Assembly: GCF_963975345.1 (NCBI RefSeq) | Contig: NZ_CAXBGE010000009.1 | Span: forward strand, 1 to 64,000 | Length of the DNA stretch: 64,000 nucleotides | Source of the DNA: Maricaulis sp963975345 | GTDB lineage: Bacteria > Pseudomonadota > Alphaproteobacteria > Caulobacterales > Maricaulaceae | Direction of reading: 5' to 3' | In this document: one piece after another, positions 34,703-43,845 of the stretch | Layout: each line of letters begins with the position of its first letter | How positions within the stretch are numbered: the first letter of the stretch is position 1 | Translations under genes and position numbers: made by a program | The notes under the pieces: model-generated | The model's database searches: none | The model's input: the letters and a program-made list of their open reading frames with translations, nothing else | Told to the model about the DNA's origin: nothing

Positions 34703-36270
34703 TGCCCGCCCGGCACGACAAGGATCGCGTCTACATCTTCGACACCACCCTGCGCGATGGCGAGCAGGCGCCCGGCTTCTCGATGTCGCCGTCGGACAAG
34801 CTCGAGATCGCCCGCATGCTGGAACGCGTCCGGGTCGATACGATCGAAGCCGGTTTTGCCGCTGCTTCACCGGGCGATAGCGAGGCGATCCGCCTGATCG
34901 CCTCGGAAATCACCGGCCCGACCATCTGCTCGCTGGCCCGAGCCAGTGAAGCCGATGTTGATGCGGCGGCGCGGGCCTTGGAGCCGGCGCGGCGCAAGCG
35001 CCTGCATGTCTTCCTCGCCACCAGCCCGATCCATCGCGAAGCCAAGCTGAAAATGTCGCGCCTGGAGGTGTTGCGTGCCATCGAAAAGGCGCTGCTGTAC
35101 GCTCGCGGCTGTTTCGACGAGATTGAGTTTTCGGCTGAGGATGCCTTGCGCACCGAGCCCGATTTCCTGATCGAGGCGATGAGTTGCGCCGCCGCGTTCG
35201 GTGCCGATGTCCTCAATGTCCCCGACACGGTCGGCGTCAGCGAGCCGGGCGAAATCCGGGCTCTGTTTGCTAGCCTGGGCGAAAAAGTCGTGCGGCCCGA
35301 GCATGTGATTTTCTCGGCCCATTGCCATGATGACCTCGGCCTGGCCGTCGCCAATAGTCTCGCCGCCGTCCAGGGCGGTGCGCGCCAGATCGAGTGCTCG
35401 ATCAATGGCATCGGCGAGCGCGCCGGCAATTGCTCGCTCGAGGAAGTCGTGATGGCGCTGCGGGTGCGGGCCGACATCTATGGTGTCGACACACATCTGG
35501 ACACGACCGGCCTGTGGCCGGCGAGCCAGAAGCTGACCCGGGTCACCGGTGCGGCCCTGTCGCCGAACAAGGCGATTGTCGGCAAGAATGCCTTCTCCCA
35601 CGAGGCCGGCATCCATCAACACGGCATGCTGTCGGACCGGCGCACCTATGAGATCATGACGCCGGAAAGCGTCGGCTCACCCGGCAGCGCTCTGGTGCTG
35701 GGCAAGCATTCTGGCAAACACGCCCTGACCCAGCGCCTGTCACAGCTGGGCTATCAGCCCGACCCGGAGGCGCTCGACACCGCTTTCCTGGCCTTCAAGG
35801 CCTATGCCGACGAGTATGGCGAAGCGACCGACGCCGATCTGGTCGCGCTGATGGAGCACCGCTCCCAGAGCGGCTGCCAGTGGACTGTATTGCGCACCGA
35901 ATTGCGCACGACGACCGGACCGAAGCCACAGCAATTCGCCCGCGTCGAGCTGGAGCATCCCGAACGTGGCCGCATCTCGGACATTGCCTCAGGTGACGGT
36001 CCGATGGCCTCGGCCTTCGCTGCCGTGCAGCGCATCACCGGCACCACAGCCGAAGTGATTGGCTTGGAAACTCGGCTGGTCAATTCACCGGCCGGCCGCG
36101 ATTTCATCGCCGAAATCCGGCTCGACCTCAACGGGACCCAGGTCAATGGCCGCGCTCGTGGCCCTGATGTGGTCACCGCCGCTATCGACGCCTTCTTGTT
36201 TACGCTCGACCGGGGTCAAGCGTTTGACCAAACCGGTGAAGCCCAACCCCAACCGGCAATCGCCGTCTGA
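34684..36270 (+). CDS. leuA: 2-isopropylmalate synthase
   Basis: A 528-residue enzyme joining acetyl-CoA and 2-oxoisovalerate, the first step of leucine synthesis. The catalytic barrel has FDTTLRDGEQAPGFSM, SAHCHDDLGLAVANS and INGIGERAGNCSLEE (metal His-x-His and active-site residues). The C-terminal LeuA dimer domain (about residues 400-510), which binds leucine for feedback inhibition, is complete. ATG 34684 has GGAGGG upstream. It lies inside the ilv operon, overlapping ilvM and 14 bases before ilvE. Confidence 0.94.
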   Translation: MSRPSIVPARHDKDRVYIFDTTLRDGEQAPGFSMSPSDKLEIARMLERVRVDTIEAGFAAASPGDSEAIRLIASEITGPTICSLARASEADVDAAARALEPARRKRLHVFLATSPIHREAKLKMSRLEVLRAIEKALLYARGCFDEIEFSAEDALRTEPDFLIEAMSCAAAFGADVLNVPDTVGVSEPGEIRALFASLGEKVVRPEHVIFSAHCHDDLGLAVANSLAAVQGGARQIECSINGIGERAGNCSLEEVVMALRVRADIYGVDTHLDTTGLWPASQKLTRVTGAALSPNKAIVGKNAFSHEAGIHQHGMLSDRRTYEIMTPESVGSPGSALVLGKHSGKHALTQRLSQLGYQPDPEALDTAFLAFKAYADEYGEATDADLVALMEHRSQSGCQWTVLRTELRTTTGPKPQQFARVELEHPERGRISDIASGDGPMASAFAAVQRITGTTAEVIGLETRLVNSPAGRDFIAEIRLDLNGTQVNGRARGPDVVTAAIDAFLFTLDRGQAFDQTGEAQPQPAIAV

Positions 36271-36284
36271 CCAGGAAAAATATT

Positions 36285-37241
36285 ATGGCAATTCAGGAAA
36301 CCGATTTCATCTGGCGTAATGGCGAACTGGTCGATTGGCACGACGCCCAGACGCATGTTCTCAGCCACGCCTTGCATTACGGCACCTCGGTGTTTGAAGG
36401 CATTCGTTGCTACGACACGCCGAACGGGCCGCAGATCTTCCGGCTGAAGGAACATGTCCGGCGCCTGTTCGATTCGGCGCGCGTCTATCATATGCCCCTG
36501 CCCTATACCGAGGCCGAGCTGGAGGAGGCTTGCAAACAGGTGATCCGTTCCAACCGGCTCAAAGGCGCCTATATCCGTCCGATCGCCTTTTTCGGCTATG
36601 GCGGGATCGGCGTGTTGCCCGGCAAGGATACCCAGATTGAAGTCTGCATCGCCGCCTTCCCCTGGGGGGCCTATCTGGGCGAGGACGCACTGAGCCAAGG
36701 CGTCAATTGCTGCATCTCCAGCTGGAACCGTCCGGCCCCGAACACGATCCCGACGGGAGCCAAGGCGGGCGGCAATTATCTCTCTTCGGTGCTGATCAGC
36801 CACGAGGCGCATTCGCGCGGCTTTGATGAAGGCATTGGGCTGGACGTCAATGGTCTGGTCTCCGAAGGCGCCGGTGAGAATATCTTCGTCGTCTCCGACG
36901 GTATCATCCGCACGCCGCCAACTTCGGCCTCGATCCTGTCGGGGCTGACGCGCGATGCCGTGATCAAACTGGCCGAAGCCGAAGGTTATGATGTGCGCGA
37001 GCAAACGCTGTCGCGCGAAAGCCTCTATGTCGCCGACGAGATCTTCTTCACCGGCACGGCGGCGGAAATCACCCCAGTGCGCTCAGTCGATGGTCATGTC
37101 GTGCGTTGCGAAGGTCGCGGCCCGGTGGCCGAACTGATGCAGAAGCGCTTCTTCGGCCTGTTCACCGGCGAGACCCCGGATCGGCATGGCTGGCTCCATC
37201 CCGCCTATGGCAATGGCATGGAGGTCCAGCATGTCGCCTGA
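36285..37241 (+). CDS. ilvE: Branched-chain amino-acid aminotransferase
   Basis: A 318-residue fold-type IV PLP enzyme for the last step of valine, leucine and isoleucine synthesis. The PLP Lys is in TGAKAGGNYLSS, and LDVNGLVSEGAGENIFVV and FFTGTAAEITPV are the conserved cofactor and substrate loops. Its place between leuA and leuC is unusual but keeps all branched-chain steps in one transcript. It overlaps leuC by 11 bases. Confidence 0.94.
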   Translation: MAIQETDFIWRNGELVDWHDAQTHVLSHALHYGTSVFEGIRCYDTPNGPQIFRLKEHVRRLFDSARVYHMPLPYTEAELEEACKQVIRSNRLKGAYIRPIAFFGYGGIGVLPGKDTQIEVCIAAFPWGAYLGEDALSQGVNCCISSWNRPAPNTIPTGAKAGGNYLSSVLISHEAHSRGFDEGIGLDVNGLVSEGAGENIFVVSDGIIRTPPTSASILSGLTRDAVIKLAEAEGYDVREQTLSRESLYVADEIFFTGTAAEITPVRSVDGHVVRCEGRGPVAELMQKRFFGLFTGETPDRHGWLHPAYGNGMEVQHVA

Positions 37242-38658
37242 CGAGGGCGCGCCGCGTTCCCTGTTCGACAAGGTCTGGAACAGCCATCAGGTCTCTGCGG
37301 AAACCGCCGATACCCCCGGTGTGCTCTATATCGACCTGCACCTGATCCATGAAGTGACCTCGCCGCAGGCCTTCTCGGCTCTGGCAGCGCGCGGTCTGAA
37401 AGTGCGCCGACCGGACCGCACCCTGGCGACAATCGACCATTCGACACCGACGCTGGATTTCGCCGCTGGCGAGACGCCTCCCTATGCCAGCGAGGCGGCG
37501 CGGCTGCAGGTCGAGATGCTGGAGGCCAATGCAGCCGCAAATGCCATCCCGCTGCATGGCTGGGGCAGTGAGTATCGCGGTGTCGTGCATGTGATGGGCC
37601 CGGAATTGGGTGCGACCCAGCCGGGCATGACGGTGGTGTGCGGCGACAGTCATACCGCGACCCATGGCGCTTTCGGCGCGCTGGCTTTCGGCATTGGTAC
37701 GACCGAGGTCGGCCATGTGCTGGCCAGGCAGTGCCTGTTGCAACGCAAGCCGAAATCCCTGCGCGTCACCGTGAAGGGCCGGCCCGGCCGCGGCGTCTCG
37801 GCCAAGGATATCGTGCTCGCCATCATTGCCCGGCTCGGGATTGATGGCGGCACCGGCAGCGTGATAGAATATGCTGGCGAGGCGATTGAAGCGCTCGACA
37901 TGGAAGGCCGGATGACGGTCTGCAATATGTCGATCGAGGCCGGAGCCCGCGCCGGCATGATCGCGCCAGACGCCACGACTTTCGCTTGGCTGGAAGGCCG
38001 CAAGCTCGCGCCAAAGGGCGCCGCTTGGGATGAGGCCGTCGCACGCTGGTCACAGCTCGCCAGCGATCCCGGTGCCCGCTTTGATCGCGAGATCGAAATG
38101 GATGCCAGCGAGATCGCGCCGATGGTCACTTGGGGTACAGCGCCCGATACCGGCATTGCTATTGATGCACACGTGCCGGAGGCCCGCTCCGCCTCGCACC
38201 GGAAATCGCTCGACTATATGCAATTCGAGCCCGGCCAGCCGATTGCCGGCACAAGGGTCGATCAGGTCTTCATCGGTTCGTGCACCAATTCGCGCATCAC
38301 CGATCTGCGCCAGGCGGCGGAGATCATGCGCGGCCGTCAGGTCGCCGCCGGAGTGCGGGCGTTGGTCGTGCCCGGCTCGGTCCAGGTGCGCCAACAAGCC
38401 GAGGCCGAGGGGCTCGACCAGATCTTCATCGCTGCCGGAGCGCAATGGCGCCAGCCGGGCTGTTCGATGTGTATCGCGATGAATGGCGATCGCGGCGAGG
38501 CCGGTGAGCTGGTGGTCTCGACCTCCAATCGCAATTTCGAAGGCCGCCAGGGCCCCGGTTCGCGCACCGTGCTGGCCAGCCCCGCAACAGCTGCCGCTGC
38601 AGCCGTGACCGGCCTGATCACCGACCCACGTAGCCTGATGGAGGGCGCCCATGTCTGA
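37231..38658 (+). CDS. leuC: 3-isopropylmalate dehydratase large subunit
   Basis: A 475-residue aconitase-superfamily subunit. The 4Fe-4S cysteines are in FIGSCTNSRI and GCSMCIAMN; VVCGDSHTATHGAFGALAFGIGT and NRNFEGRQG are family hallmarks. With LeuD it isomerises 2- to 3-isopropylmalate. ATG 37231 has GGAGG upstream (37219-37224 region) and lies within the ilvE end. Confidence 0.95.
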   Translation: MSPDEGAPRSLFDKVWNSHQVSAETADTPGVLYIDLHLIHEVTSPQAFSALAARGLKVRRPDRTLATIDHSTPTLDFAAGETPPYASEAARLQVEMLEANAAANAIPLHGWGSEYRGVVHVMGPELGATQPGMTVVCGDSHTATHGAFGALAFGIGTTEVGHVLARQCLLQRKPKSLRVTVKGRPGRGVSAKDIVLAIIARLGIDGGTGSVIEYAGEAIEALDMEGRMTVCNMSIEAGARAGMIAPDATTFAWLEGRKLAPKGAAWDEAVARWSQLASDPGARFDREIEMDASEIAPMVTWGTAPDTGIAIDAHVPEARSASHRKSLDYMQFEPGQPIAGTRVDQVFIGSCTNSRITDLRQAAEIMRGRQVAAGVRALVVPGSVQVRQQAEAEGLDQIFIAAGAQWRQPGCSMCIAMNGDRGEAGELVVSTSNRNFEGRQGPGSRTVLASPATAAAAAVTGLITDPRSLMEGAHV

Positions 38659-39238
38659 CAATCCGGTGGGATTTACGCATCTGCACAGCCGCACCTTCAC
38701 GCTGCCGCAGGAGGATATCGACACCGATCAAATCATCCCGGCGCGCTTTTTGACCACCACGACGCAGGACGGTCTCGGCAGGCTCGCCTTCCACGACTGG
38801 CGCTATGATGAAGGCGGCAAGGCGCGCGATGACTGCGCCCTCAACACGCTGGATACCGGTGCCTTCGCAATCCTCGTCGCCGGGCGCAATTTCGGCTGTG
38901 GCTCTTCGCGCGAACATGCGCCTTGGGCCTTGCATGATTTCGGTGTCCGCGCCGTGATTTCGAGCGAGATTGCCGATATTTTCCGCTCCAATGCGGCGAA
39001 GAATAATATCATTCCAATCATCGCGCCGCCGCAGGCCCATGCCTGGCTGCTCGAGCATGAGGGTGTTGACGTGAAGATTGATCTGGAGCGGCAATATGTT
39101 GATCTGGGCAATGGTCCCGGCTTCCATTTCGAGATTGAGCCCTTCGCCAGGCATTGCCTGATCGAGGGCACGGATCCGCTCGGATTCTTGCTCTCACACC
39201 AGGACGCGATCACAGCTTACGAGGCCCGCAGCGCATGA
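38651..39238 (+). CDS. leuD: 3-isopropylmalate dehydratase small subunit
   Basis: A 195-residue swivelling subunit. DIDTDQIIPARFL and NFGCGSSREHAPWAL are the standard substrate-binding motifs. It starts 8 bases before the leuC stop and ends sharing ATGA with leuB, so leuC, leuD and leuB are likely translationally coupled. Confidence 0.95.
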   Translation: MSDNPVGFTHLHSRTFTLPQEDIDTDQIIPARFLTTTTQDGLGRLAFHDWRYDEGGKARDDCALNTLDTGAFAILVAGRNFGCGSSREHAPWALHDFGVRAVISSEIADIFRSNAAKNNIIPIIAPPQAHAWLLEHEGVDVKIDLERQYVDLGNGPGFHFEIEPFARHCLIEGTDPLGFLLSHQDAITAYEARSA

Positions 39239-40305
39239 AAACCTACCAAATCGTCCTGCTTCCCGGCGATGGCGTCGGCCCGGAAGTCACGGCCGTCGCC
39301 CGCGCCGCAATGGCAAGCGTCGCGGCGATCTGTGGCTTTCGTCTGACCTTCTCCGAGCACGCCATCGGCGGTGCTTCGATTGACCAGTATGGCGCGCCCT
39401 TGACGCCGCAGGCCTTGGCCGCCTGCCAAGCCAGCGACGCCATCTTCCTCGGTGCGGTCGGCGGCCCGAAATGGGATCAGGCCGTCTCGCGCCCCGAGGC
39501 CGGTTTGCTGGCGCTACGCAAGGCATTGCAGGTTTATGCCAATCTGCGCCCCGTCAGTGTGCATCCCGCTCTGGCCGGCAAATCGCCCTTGCGCGCCGAG
39601 CTGGTCGCCGGTGTCGACATGCTGATCGTGCGCGAGCTGACCGGCGGGATCTATTTCGGCGCCCGGCAAAAGGGCCAGGATTACGCCAGTGACGAATGCG
39701 CCTATAACCGCGCCGAGATCGAGCGCGTCGCCCATATCGCCTTTCAGCAGGCACGCCTGCGGCGCGGCAAGCTGACCTCAATCGACAAGGCCAATGTGCT
39801 GGAAACCAGCCGTCTCTGGCGTTCGGTCGTCAGCGAAATGGGCGCCAAGACCTATCCCGATATTGCGCTCGATCACATCTATGTCGATGCCGCCGCGATG
39901 CATTTGCTGCGCGATCCGGCCAGTTTCGATGTCATTGTGACCGAGAATATGTTCGGCGATATTCTCAGCGACGAAGCCTCGATGCTGCCCGGTTCAATCG
40001 GCCTGCTCGGTTCTGCCTCGCTCGGAGATAAACGCCCCGGCGTGTTCGAACCGATCCACGGCTCAGCCCCCGACATCGCGGGTCAGGACAAAGCCAACCC
40101 GTTCGGCGCCATCGAGAGCGCCGCACAATTATTCGAGTCCGGTCTGGGCGAGATCGAGGCTGCGCGGCGCCTGCGAGCCGCCATCAATGCGATGCACGAG
40201 GCCGGCGAATGGACGGCGGATCTCGGCGGTTCGCTGAACTGCTCCAAGGCCGGCACCCGGCTGCTCCAGCATCTCGAGCGGATGCGGGTATATTTAAAAC
40301 GCTAA
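39235..40305 (+). CDS. leuB: 3-isopropylmalate dehydrogenase
   Basis: A 356-residue beta-decarboxylating dehydrogenase. The start VLLPGDGVGPEV, the loop VRELTGGIYFG, the catalytic LTSIDKANVLETSRLW and NMFGDILSDEASMLPGSIGLL, and GVFEPIHGSAPDIAGQDKANP (NAD loop) are all present. It is the last gene of the operon. No clear intrinsic terminator was found in the 83 bases before the next, converging gene. Confidence 0.96.
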   Translation: MKTYQIVLLPGDGVGPEVTAVARAAMASVAAICGFRLTFSEHAIGGASIDQYGAPLTPQALAACQASDAIFLGAVGGPKWDQAVSRPEAGLLALRKALQVYANLRPVSVHPALAGKSPLRAELVAGVDMLIVRELTGGIYFGARQKGQDYASDECAYNRAEIERVAHIAFQQARLRRGKLTSIDKANVLETSRLWRSVVSEMGAKTYPDIALDHIYVDAAAMHLLRDPASFDVIVTENMFGDILSDEASMLPGSIGLLGSASLGDKRPGVFEPIHGSAPDIAGQDKANPFGAIESAAQLFESGLGEIEAARRLRAAINAMHEAGEWTADLGGSLNCSKAGTRLLQHLERMRVYLKR

Positions 40306-40388
40306 CGTCACTGCGGTTTTGAGCACAAAGTGGAAGGCTTCACCGCTAATTGTACCGGCCACTTCTGTTCAATGCCGGCCCCTTCGAT

Positions 40389-40988
40389 TCACTCCGCTGC
40401 CGGACACGCTGCGCGCACGGCGTCGAGCAGGGTGGCGTTCACCCACTCGCCGGTTTCCGGATCGCGCAAGCGCGTGATGCGGCCCCAATGGTCGGGACTG
40501 AATTCCTCGAAATACACATTCTGCTCGGGCACTTCAGGGTAGACCTGCCACAAGGCCAGCATGCCGTCATCGCGGACCTGTTGGTAGAGTTCGCTCACCC
40601 CAGGGGTAAGCGAATACTGCCAGGCGGTTTTCCACAGGCCAGCTGGCTCGTCATAGATGCGCACATTGATTCCGACTCCCGATTGCTCGCGATAGCCATA
40701 GCCGGGATCAAACCATTCATCGATAATGGCGCGACCGCCCATGCCGTAATAGCCGTTCCAGCGCGCAAAATAGGGTGCTTCGCCCCAGGCCCCGGCTTCG
40801 GCATCCCATTGTCGGATGCCGACGGTGAAATCGCCGATGATGAAGGCGAACTGGCTGAATGCCTCCGGCATGCCTTCGGCGGGCTGGCCGTAATCGCCGC
40901 AACGGACTGTCCCCTCTCCGGTGACCTGCGCGGCGGCGGGGGCGGCGAGCATCGCTGCCGCGACGAAAATGACTGACACGTGTTTCAT
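40389..40988 (-). CDS. Secreted protein of unknown function
   Basis: A 199-residue protein with a Sec signal (VSVIFVAAAMLAAPAAAQ). The mature part has repeated aromatic-rich beta-strand-like stretches (FAFIIGDFTVGIRQWD, YFARWNGYYGMGGRAIIDEWFD, LWKTAWQYS, DHWGRITRLRDPETGEW). This resembles lipocalin-like or DUF1579-type beta proteins, but I cannot assign a family. ATG 40988 has a GGGGGAGAG ribosome site; the open frame further upstream to 41201 has no signal peptide and is rejected. It converges on leuB. Confidence 0.65.
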   Translation of the reverse strand: MKHVSVIFVAAAMLAAPAAAQVTGEGTVRCGDYGQPAEGMPEAFSQFAFIIGDFTVGIRQWDAEAGAWGEAPYFARWNGYYGMGGRAIIDEWFDPGYGYREQSGVGINVRIYDEPAGLWKTAWQYSLTPGVSELYQQVRDDGMLALWQVYPEVPEQNVYFEEFSPDHWGRITRLRDPETGEWVNATLLDAVRAACPAAE

Positions 40989-41414
40989 GGTTCTCTCCCC
41001 CTCTTCGCCAGCGAGTATAGCCGCTCTCTCGTCTGGTGCGCCCAACATTTGCGTGAACGGGTGCCTGCACCAAAATCTCCACGCCGCGTGCGGCTGGAGG
41101 GATGGGAGGGTGTGGGACGCCGGCGAATGCCGGTAACGCGTATAAGTTAAGTGTGACATCCGTGACGTCCCACACGTGCAGTTTTCTCGGGCTGTCTCCA
41201 CCCCGGTTCCAATCCAGAAAGGTACTCAGGTCGGTCGTTTAGTGCCGTCAGACCTTAATGGACGCCCTGCCAGCGCTCGGGATGTCACCCCTCTGCCCGG
41301 ACAGGCTGCACGCTCCCGATCGCCGCGACTGACTGAGCTCGTGCCTCCCGTGCGACCGGAACAGCTGAAGCATACGCGCAGGTGGAGGGGGTGGGGATAA
41401 GTTTGCCTAAAACC
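40989..41414. other. Gene-free intergenic stretch
   Basis: No coding region with family similarity or good codon structure is visible in these 426 bases. They must hold the promoter of the leftward secreted-protein gene. I saw no convincing promoter hexamers. Confidence 0.5.
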
Positions 41415-41497
41415 CGTCATCCCGGGGAACGCCGGGACCTCGATATCACAGGCTCCGCACCTGCTACGTCGAGGTCCTGACTGGCGTCAGGATGACG
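41415..41497. repeat. 83-base palindromic (REP/MITE-like) element
   Basis: Ends CGTCATCC and GGATGACG are perfect inverted repeats, and a second pair, GACCTCGA (41436-41443) and TCGAGGTC (41469-41476), is nested inside, giving arms of about 29 bases with a mismatched middle. It is unrelated to the elements at 1149 and 3987. It lies between the secreted-protein gene and the E2 gene. Ends of the type CGTCATCC are common in bacterial palindromic repeats. Confidence 0.8.
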
Positions 41498-41553
41498 TGG
41501 GCCAGTTGTCGCCGGGTCGGGGATAAGTCTCCAAACCAGCGACCGTCGCGACC

Positions 41554-41577
41554 GGGGACACACACTGGTGTGTCCCC
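41554..41577. terminator. Hairpin just after the bkd operon
   Basis: A perfect 10-bp stem GGGGACACAC/GTGTGTCCCC with a 4-base loop lies 7 bases beyond the stop of the E2 gene (which reads leftward). There is no U tract in that direction, so it may stabilise the transcript end or act as a weak or factor-assisted terminator. Confidence 0.5.
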
Positions 41578-41584
41578 TTCGTCA

Positions 41585-42826
41585 TCACATAAACAGCGTC
41601 GCCGGATTCTCCAGCAGGCCCTTGACGCGCTGGATCAGCATGGCGGCGTCGAAGCCGTCGACGATGCGGTGGTCGAAGCAGGAGGAGAGATTCATCAGCT
41701 TGCGGGCGACGACACCGCCCTTGGCGTCGAAGCGCGGGAGTTCCTGCATCTTGTTGACGCCGATGATCGCGACTTCCGGGGCATTGAGGATCGGAGTGGT
41801 GACCAGACCGCCAATGGCGCCGAGCGATGTGATGGTGATCGTCGAACCGGTCAGCTCGTCCTTCGATGCCTTGCCGGCCTTGGCGGCGGCGCCAAGGCGC
41901 TGCAGCTCGGCGGCGATTTGCCAGATATCGAGTGCTTCGGCGTGCTTGATCACCGGCACCATCAGACCATTGGGCGTCGCGGCGGCGATACCGCAATGAA
42001 TGCCCTGATATTTGGTCAGCAGCATGGCCTCGCCGTCGAAATGGGCGTTGGCCTGAGGCGTTTCCGGCAGAGCCTTGGTCAGGGCCATGACGAGGAAGGG
42101 GATGAAGGTCAGCTTGGTCTGACCGTCGGATTTTTTCGAATTGAGATGGGCGCGCAGCTCTTCCAACGCCGTGACGTCGATTTCCTCGACATAGGCGATT
42201 GAAGGGATGGTGCGCTGGGCGTGCGACATGTTTTCGGAAATGCGCCGGCGAAGACCGATCAGCTTTTCTTCCGTCACGCCGGTGCGCGGGGCACGCAGGG
42301 TCGAACCGCCACCGGAATGGGCGACGAGACGGCCGCCCGAAGCGATGAAATCATCGAGATTGTCATGGGTGATGCGGCCGGCAGGTCCGGTACCAGGCAC
42401 GGCGGCCAGTTCGATTTCCGCTTCCAGCGCGCGCTTGCGCACCGCCGGGCTGGCCAAAGCCCGTTCGCCGACCGGACGCGAGGCGACCGATGGCGCTGGC
42501 GTCGGCTTGGCGGTTTCAACCACCGGCGCGACGGCCGGCTCGGCTGCTTCAACCTTGGGCGCTTCGTCTTCGACGGGCACCGCACCATCGACGGCGATAA
42601 ACATGATCTCGGTACCAACCGCGACGATATCGCCCGGCGCGCCGACCAGTTTGGTCACAGTGCCATTGACGGCACAGGGGATTTCAACGGTGGCCTTGTC
42701 GGTCATCACGTCGAGGACATGTTGGTCCTCGGTGACGGTGTCGCCGACTTTGACATGCCATTCAACGATTTCAGCCTCGACAATGCCTTCACCGACATCG
42801 GGCATTTTGTAGCGGTATTCGCTCAT
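41585..42826 (-). CDS. bkdB: Branched-chain 2-oxoacid dehydrogenase E2 (lipoyl acyltransferase)
   Basis: A 413-residue E2. The N-terminal lipoyl domain has the modified Lys in VMTDKATVEIP; a Pro/Ala-rich linker follows, then the E1/E3-binding domain (ASPAVRKRALEAEIELAAVPGTGPAGRITHDNL). The catalytic domain ends with SSCFDHRIVDGFDAA (catalytic His and Asp). The MPDVGEG start and the partner E1 type point to the branched-chain complex rather than pyruvate dehydrogenase. It begins 2 bases after the E1 beta stop. No E3 gene is present in the window. Confidence 0.88.
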   Translation of the reverse strand: MSEYRYKMPDVGEGIVEAEIVEWHVKVGDTVTEDQHVLDVMTDKATVEIPCAVNGTVTKLVGAPGDIVAVGTEIMFIAVDGAVPVEDEAPKVEAAEPAVAPVVETAKPTPAPSVASRPVGERALASPAVRKRALEAEIELAAVPGTGPAGRITHDNLDDFIASGGRLVAHSGGGSTLRAPRTGVTEEKLIGLRRRISENMSHAQRTIPSIAYVEEIDVTALEELRAHLNSKKSDGQTKLTFIPFLVMALTKALPETPQANAHFDGEAMLLTKYQGIHCGIAAATPNGLMVPVIKHAEALDIWQIAAELQRLGAAAKAGKASKDELTGSTITITSLGAIGGLVTTPILNAPEVAIIGVNKMQELPRFDAKGGVVARKLMNLSSCFDHRIVDGFDAAMLIQRVKGLLENPATLFM

Positions 42827-42828
42827 GA

Positions 42829-43842
42829 TCAGGCCTCCAACACTTCGCGCATCGCGTTGATGAAACGCTGCGGACCGGGGAAATAGGACCATTCATGCGC
42901 GTGCGGATAGGGGGTGTCCCAGCCGGTGACGCGCTTGATCGGGGCTTCGAGGGCGTAAAAACAGTCTTCCTGGATCTGCGCCGCCAGCTCGGCACCGAAG
43001 CCGGAGGTGCGCGGCGCTTCCTGGGCGACGATACAGCGGCCGGTCTTGTTGACCGAGGCGGCAATGGTTTCGATGTCATAGGGCACCAGCGTGCGCAAAT
43101 CGATGATCTCGGCATCAATGCCCGATTGCTCCGCCGCCGCCAGGGCGACATGGACCAGCGTGCCATAAGTGACGATGGTCATCGCCGCGCCTTCGCGCAC
43201 GACATCGGCCTTGCCGATCGGCAGCGTGTAATGTTCGTCGGGCACTTCGCCCTTGGGATGCTTGCCCCAGGTCTCGAGCGCCTTGCCGGCACCGCCATCA
43301 AAGGGGCCGTTATACAGGCGCTTCGGCTCGAAGAAGATGATCGGGTCGGGGCTTTCGATCGCAGCGATCAACAGGCCCTTGGCGTCATAGGGATTGGACG
43401 GCATCACAACTTGCAGGCCGGGCACTTGGGTGAAGAAGGCTTCCGGGCTCATCGAATGGGTCTGGCCACCGCGAATGCCGCCGCCGCTCGGTGTGCGGAT
43501 CACGACCGGGGCGGTGAAGGTGCCAGCGGTACGATAACGCAAACGCGACAATTCGGAGACGATCTGGTCAATCGCCGGGAAGATATAGTCGGAGAATTGG
43601 ATCTCGGCGACGGGCTTGAGGCCGTTGGCGCCCATGCCGATCGCCATGGCGACAATCGCCGCCTCATTGATCGGTGCATCGAAACAGCGGTCGAGCCCGT
43701 ATTTTTCCTGCAGCCCGGCGGTGACGCGGAACACGCCGCCGAAATAGCCGGCATCTTCGCCGAAGGCGAGCACGTTGGGATCGCGCTCCATCATATTGTC
43801 CATCGCCGAATTGAGGGCCTGGATCATGTTCATCTTGCTCAT
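42829..43842 (-). CDS. bkdAB: Branched-chain 2-oxoacid dehydrogenase E1 beta
   Basis: A 337-residue transketolase-like beta subunit: VLAFGEDAGYFGGVFRVTAGL, PINEAAIVAMAIGMGANG, AEIQFSDYIFPAIDQI and RTPSGGGIRGGQTHS, where the ThDP-activating Glu lies in the first two segments. The product aligns with BCKDH E1 beta. It forms the E1 heterotetramer with the upstream alpha subunit, 3 bases away. Confidence 0.92.
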   Translation of the reverse strand: MSKMNMIQALNSAMDNMMERDPNVLAFGEDAGYFGGVFRVTAGLQEKYGLDRCFDAPINEAAIVAMAIGMGANGLKPVAEIQFSDYIFPAIDQIVSELSRLRYRTAGTFTAPVVIRTPSGGGIRGGQTHSMSPEAFFTQVPGLQVVMPSNPYDAKGLLIAAIESPDPIIFFEPKRLYNGPFDGGAGKALETWGKHPKGEVPDEHYTLPIGKADVVREGAAMTIVTYGTLVHVALAAAEQSGIDAEIIDLRTLVPYDIETIAASVNKTGRCIVAQEAPRTSGFGAELAAQIQEDCFYALEAPIKRVTGWDTPYPHAHEWSYFPGPQRFINAMREVLEA

Positions 43843-43845
43843 GAC

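Noticed and set aside
41176..41420. Small open frames in the 41.0-41.6 kb gap
   Set aside because: No ribosome site, Arg/Pro-rich translation typical of non-coding high-GC DNA, and overlap with the palindromic element.
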